A stretch of DNA of 24,454 bases from Chloroflexota bacterium (GTDB lineage Bacteria > Chloroflexota > Chloroflexia > Thermomicrobiales > UBA6265). This document shows positions 22,143 through 24,454 of the stretch, piece by piece. The DNA is taken from the NCBI GenBank assembly GCA_023423795.1, contig JAFAEX010000192.1, forward strand, positions 1 through 24,454, read 5' to 3'. Each line of letters starts with the position of its first letter. The first letter of the stretch is position 1. Position numbers and translations under genes: made by a program. Under the pieces are notes generated by a model. It saw nothing but the letters and a program-made list of their open reading frames with translations, had not been told where the DNA came from and did not search any database.

Positions 22143-23504
22143 ATGGCGCTCCGGCCCACCATCCCGCTCCGCCCGGCGGCGTCCCCGGACCCGCTGCCCG
22201 ACAACGGCAAGCGCTTCTTCATCTGGACCATGGGCTGCCAGATGAACGAAGCCGACAGCGCCAAGATCGCGGCCATGCTCGAAGAGGTCGGCTACCGGCC
22301 GACCGACGGAGAGCAGGACGCCGACATCGTCGTGCTCAACTCGTGCGTCGTGCGCCAGGCCGCCGAGGACAAGGTCGCCGGCCGCCTCAACTCCCTCGTC
22401 CGCCTCAAGAAGCAGCGGCCCGAGGTGCCGGTGGTGCTCACCGGCTGCATGGTGACCAACCAGCAGGAAAAGCTGCGCGAGCGCTTCCCGCACGTCGATC
22501 TCTTCTTCGACCCGTCAGACTTCGACAAGCTCCAGAAGGTCGTGCCGGAACTAGCCGACCTCGAGGACGACCTCGCCCAGCTTCCGCACTACTACCTGCC
22601 GCAAACGCAGGACGGCGCGGGCGTCACCGCCTACATCCCGATCATCTACGGCTGCAACTTCCTCTGCTCCTACTGCATCGTCCCCTACCGGCGCGGCAAG
22701 GAAACCAGCCGCCCGATGCGCGACATCGTCACCGAGGTGGAGCGGCTCGTCGATCGCGGCGTGCGCGAGGTCACCCTGCTCGGCCAGACCGTCAACGCCT
22801 GGGGTCACGACCTGCCGGACACGCCCGGCCTCGCCGACCTGCTGCGGGCGGTCGATGCGGTGCCCGGGCTCGACCGGCTCCGCTTCCTGACGTCCCACCC
22901 GAAGTACATGTCCGACGACATCATCCGGGCAATGGCCGACCTGCCGTCCGTCTGCGAGCACATGAACCTGCCGGTGCAAGCCGGCGACAACCAGGTGCTC
23001 AAGCGGATGCGCCGCACCTACACCCGCGACGACTGGAAGGACCGGATCGCGCTGACCCGCGACCTGATGCCCGGCGCGACCATCGCGACCGACATCATCG
23101 TCGGATTCCCCGGCGAAACGGACGAGCAGTTCATGCAGACCCACGACCTGCTCGAAGAGGTCGGCTGCGACAAGGTCCACCTGGCGATGTACTCGCCCCG
23201 CCCCGGCACGCTCTCTGCCCGCTGGGCCGACGACGTGCCGCACGAAGAAAAGCAGCGCCGCCACCGCGAGCTCGAAAAACTCCAGGAGCGGGTGTGCACC
23301 GAGATCAACGCCCGCCGCCTCGGCGAAACCGTCGAGGTGCTGGTCGAGGGCAAGGCCAAGGGGCGCTGGACCGGACGCTCGCGCGGCAACACCCTCGTCC
23401 ATTTCGACGACGACCGCGACGTGGCCGGCAAACTGGTCGATGTCCGCGTCACCCAAACCAGCCCGTGGTTCCTGATCGGGGAGCCGGTCGGCGCTCCCCG
23501 GTAA
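22143..23504 (+). CDS. miaB: tRNA-2-methylthio-N6-isopentenyladenosine methylthiotransferase MiaB
   Basis: This radical-SAM enzyme adds a methylthio group to isopentenyl-A37 of tRNAs, using two [4Fe-4S] clusters. It has 453 residues. The N-terminal cluster ligands are Cys32 (MGCQMNEADS), Cys68 (NSCVVRQ) and Cys102 (TGCMV). The radical-SAM motif is Cys171, Cys175 and Cys178 (GCNFLCSYCIVPYRRG). Later family blocks are LLGQTVNAWG, HMNLPVQAGDNQVLKRM and DIIVGFPGET, and a C-terminal TRAM domain (about 385-448) binds RNA. GCQMN plus SCVVRQ favours MiaB over RimO or MtaB. ATG 22143-22145 is preferred to the in-frame ATG 22122 because GAGGA lies 7 bases upstream. Confidence 0.95.
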   Translation: MALRPTIPLRPAASPDPLPDNGKRFFIWTMGCQMNEADSAKIAAMLEEVGYRPTDGEQDADIVVLNSCVVRQAAEDKVAGRLNSLVRLKKQRPEVPVVLTGCMVTNQQEKLRERFPHVDLFFDPSDFDKLQKVVPELADLEDDLAQLPHYYLPQTQDGAGVTAYIPIIYGCNFLCSYCIVPYRRGKETSRPMRDIVTEVERLVDRGVREVTLLGQTVNAWGHDLPDTPGLADLLRAVDAVPGLDRLRFLTSHPKYMSDDIIRAMADLPSVCEHMNLPVQAGDNQVLKRMRRTYTRDDWKDRIALTRDLMPGATIATDIIVGFPGETDEQFMQTHDLLEEVGCDKVHLAMYSPRPGTLSARWADDVPHEEKQRRHRELEKLQERVCTEINARRLGETVEVLVEGKAKGRWTGRSRGNTLVHFDDDRDVAGKLVDVRVTQTSPWFLIGEPVGAPR

Positions 23505-23547
23505 GCACCGGTCGAGCGGCAGCAGCGAGGATCGGAGAGAAGCCAGC

Positions 23548-24399
23548 GTGAAGACCGACAAGCAGACGACCCGCAAGCAACTGATCGAGGACGCCCGCAT
23601 CAGCGCGCAGGAAGGCCGCTGGGAGGACGCCTTGTCGATCAACGCCCAGTTGATCGAGCGCAACCCCAAGGATGCCGAGGCCTTCAACCGAACCGGCCGT
23701 GCCCACCTCGCGCTCGGCCAGTTCAACGAGGCCCTGGAGGCGTACCGCAACGCGCTGCGCGCCGACCCGGCGAACCTGATCGCCCGGCGCAACCTCCAGC
23801 GGCTCGACCTGCTGACCCACCGCGCCGCCGACGCGCCGGAGCCGGCGATCGCCGCCGACCCGATGCCGCGCACCGCGGTCTTCATCGAGGAAGTGGGCAA
23901 GACCTGGGTCGATGAGTTGGTCAACCCCGCCCCGGCGCCCGAACTCGCCGAAGTGTTTCCGGGCGAACAGGTCGAACTGACCCGGGAAGGCAACCGGCTG
24001 GTCGTCTACCGCAAGGACGGCCGCCGCCTCGGCGAGGTCGAGGCCCGCACCGCCGAACGGATCATCGACCTGATGCGGCAGGGCAACCGCTACGAAGCGT
24101 TCGCGCTCGGCATCTCCGGGCAAAGCCTGCGGGTCATCCTGCGCGAGGTCCACCGCGCCCCGGAGCTCGCGAACACCGTCTCGTTCCCCCGCCAGATCAC
24201 CTCCCGCGCCTACCTGCGGGAACGCGATCTGCTCCGCGCCCGCGACGAGGCCGACTTCTTCCTGACCGACGAAGACGACGACGACGAGGACGCGACCACA
24301 ACCGAGCCGGAGGAGGACGACGCGCTCGACGCGGACGGCGACACCGGCATCGAGGACACGGGCGTCGCCATCCAGGAAGAGGACGAGTCGTTCGGCTAA
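23548..24399 (+). CDS. TPR-domain protein with acidic tail
   Basis: A 283-residue protein of unknown function. Residues about 10-86 contain tetratricopeptide-type helices (RWEDALSINAQLIERNPKDA, AFNRTGRAHLALGQFNEALE, YRNALRADPANLIARRNL), suggesting protein-protein contacts. A second region (about 130-215; VELTREGNRLVVYRKDGR, then EARTAERIIDLMRQGNRYEA) looks like a small beta-rich domain, possibly HIRAN-like, which I cannot confirm. The C-terminus from about 235 is highly acidic. The start is GTG 23548-23550, with GGAGAG upstream and a 43-base gap after miaB, so the two genes are probably cotranscribed. No signal peptide is seen; a cytoplasmic location is likely. Confidence 0.8.
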   Translation: MKTDKQTTRKQLIEDARISAQEGRWEDALSINAQLIERNPKDAEAFNRTGRAHLALGQFNEALEAYRNALRADPANLIARRNLQRLDLLTHRAADAPEPAIAADPMPRTAVFIEEVGKTWVDELVNPAPAPELAEVFPGEQVELTREGNRLVVYRKDGRRLGEVEARTAERIIDLMRQGNRYEAFALGISGQSLRVILREVHRAPELANTVSFPRQITSRAYLRERDLLRARDEADFFLTDEDDDDEDATTTEPEEDDALDADGDTGIEDTGVAIQEEDESFG

Positions 24400-24401
24400 T
24401 T

Positions 24402-24446
24402 GCCAATAGTCTGGTCCAGCAAACGGCGGCGGGGCTGCGTATTGGC
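24402..24446. repeat. Inverted repeat GCCAATA/TATTGGC after the TPR gene
   Basis: GCCAATA (24402-24408) and TATTGGC (24440-24446) form a 7-bp inverted repeat spanning 45 bases, directly after the TPR stop at the window edge. It could be a loose terminator or an operator of the next gene. The context is cut off. Confidence 0.35.
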
Positions 24447-24454
24447 TACCCCCC

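Overview
The window is a strongly GC-rich bacterial chromosome segment. It carries the RNA polymerase and translation-factor genes, a sugar ABC importer, a CoA-biosynthesis cluster, a RodZ-like gene and miaB. The long charged insertion in RpoC, the lengthened S12, the RodZ-like and Cys-module proteins and the CoaBC variant fit a Chloroflexota-type bacterium, possibly class Thermomicrobia. That placement is inference; no rRNA gene or phylogeny is available here.

Layout. (1) Positions 1-12335 on the minus strand hold two transcription units in tandem: rpoB-rpoC, then rpsL-rpsG-fusA-tuf (tuf runs off the window). Each unit begins with a near-consensus sigma70-type promoter (TTGACA-17-TATCAT before rpoB; TTGACG-17-TAAACT before rpsL). 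Each promoter lies directly after a strong 12-bp GC hairpin that closes the preceding unit. rpoB is not preceded by rplJ/rplL. (2) Positions 12407-15456 on the minus strand hold a FrcA/FrcC/FrcB-like sugar ABC importer in the order ATPase, permease, Tat-exported binding protein. (3) Positions 15723-18417 on the plus strand hold coaBC, a small membrane protein, a 40-residue membrane peptide gene and a diacylglycerol-kinase-family lipid kinase, tightly packed. (4) Positions 18418-19035 are a 618-base gene-free gap between convergent genes. It holds two AT-rich arrays, each of four 11-bp units, in inverted orientation, each flanked on its outer side by a GC hairpin. (5) Positions 19036-21734 on the minus strand hold a RodZ-like HTH/membrane protein and a protein with a four-cysteine module repeated at both ends. 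(6) Positions 22143-24399 on the plus strand hold miaB and a TPR protein.

The most unusual item is the inverted 11-bp array pair at 18562-18870. Its form suggests a bidirectional terminator with repeated T tracts or a helically phased protein-binding site; neither has been shown. Second is the duplicated Cys4-module protein. Other points worth checking are the S12 and RpoC insertions, a structured rpsL-rpsG spacer that may be a ribosomal protein S7 target, and replacement of two usual CoaC active-site residues in CoaBC. No tRNA, rRNA, CRISPR array, transposase or phage gene was seen.
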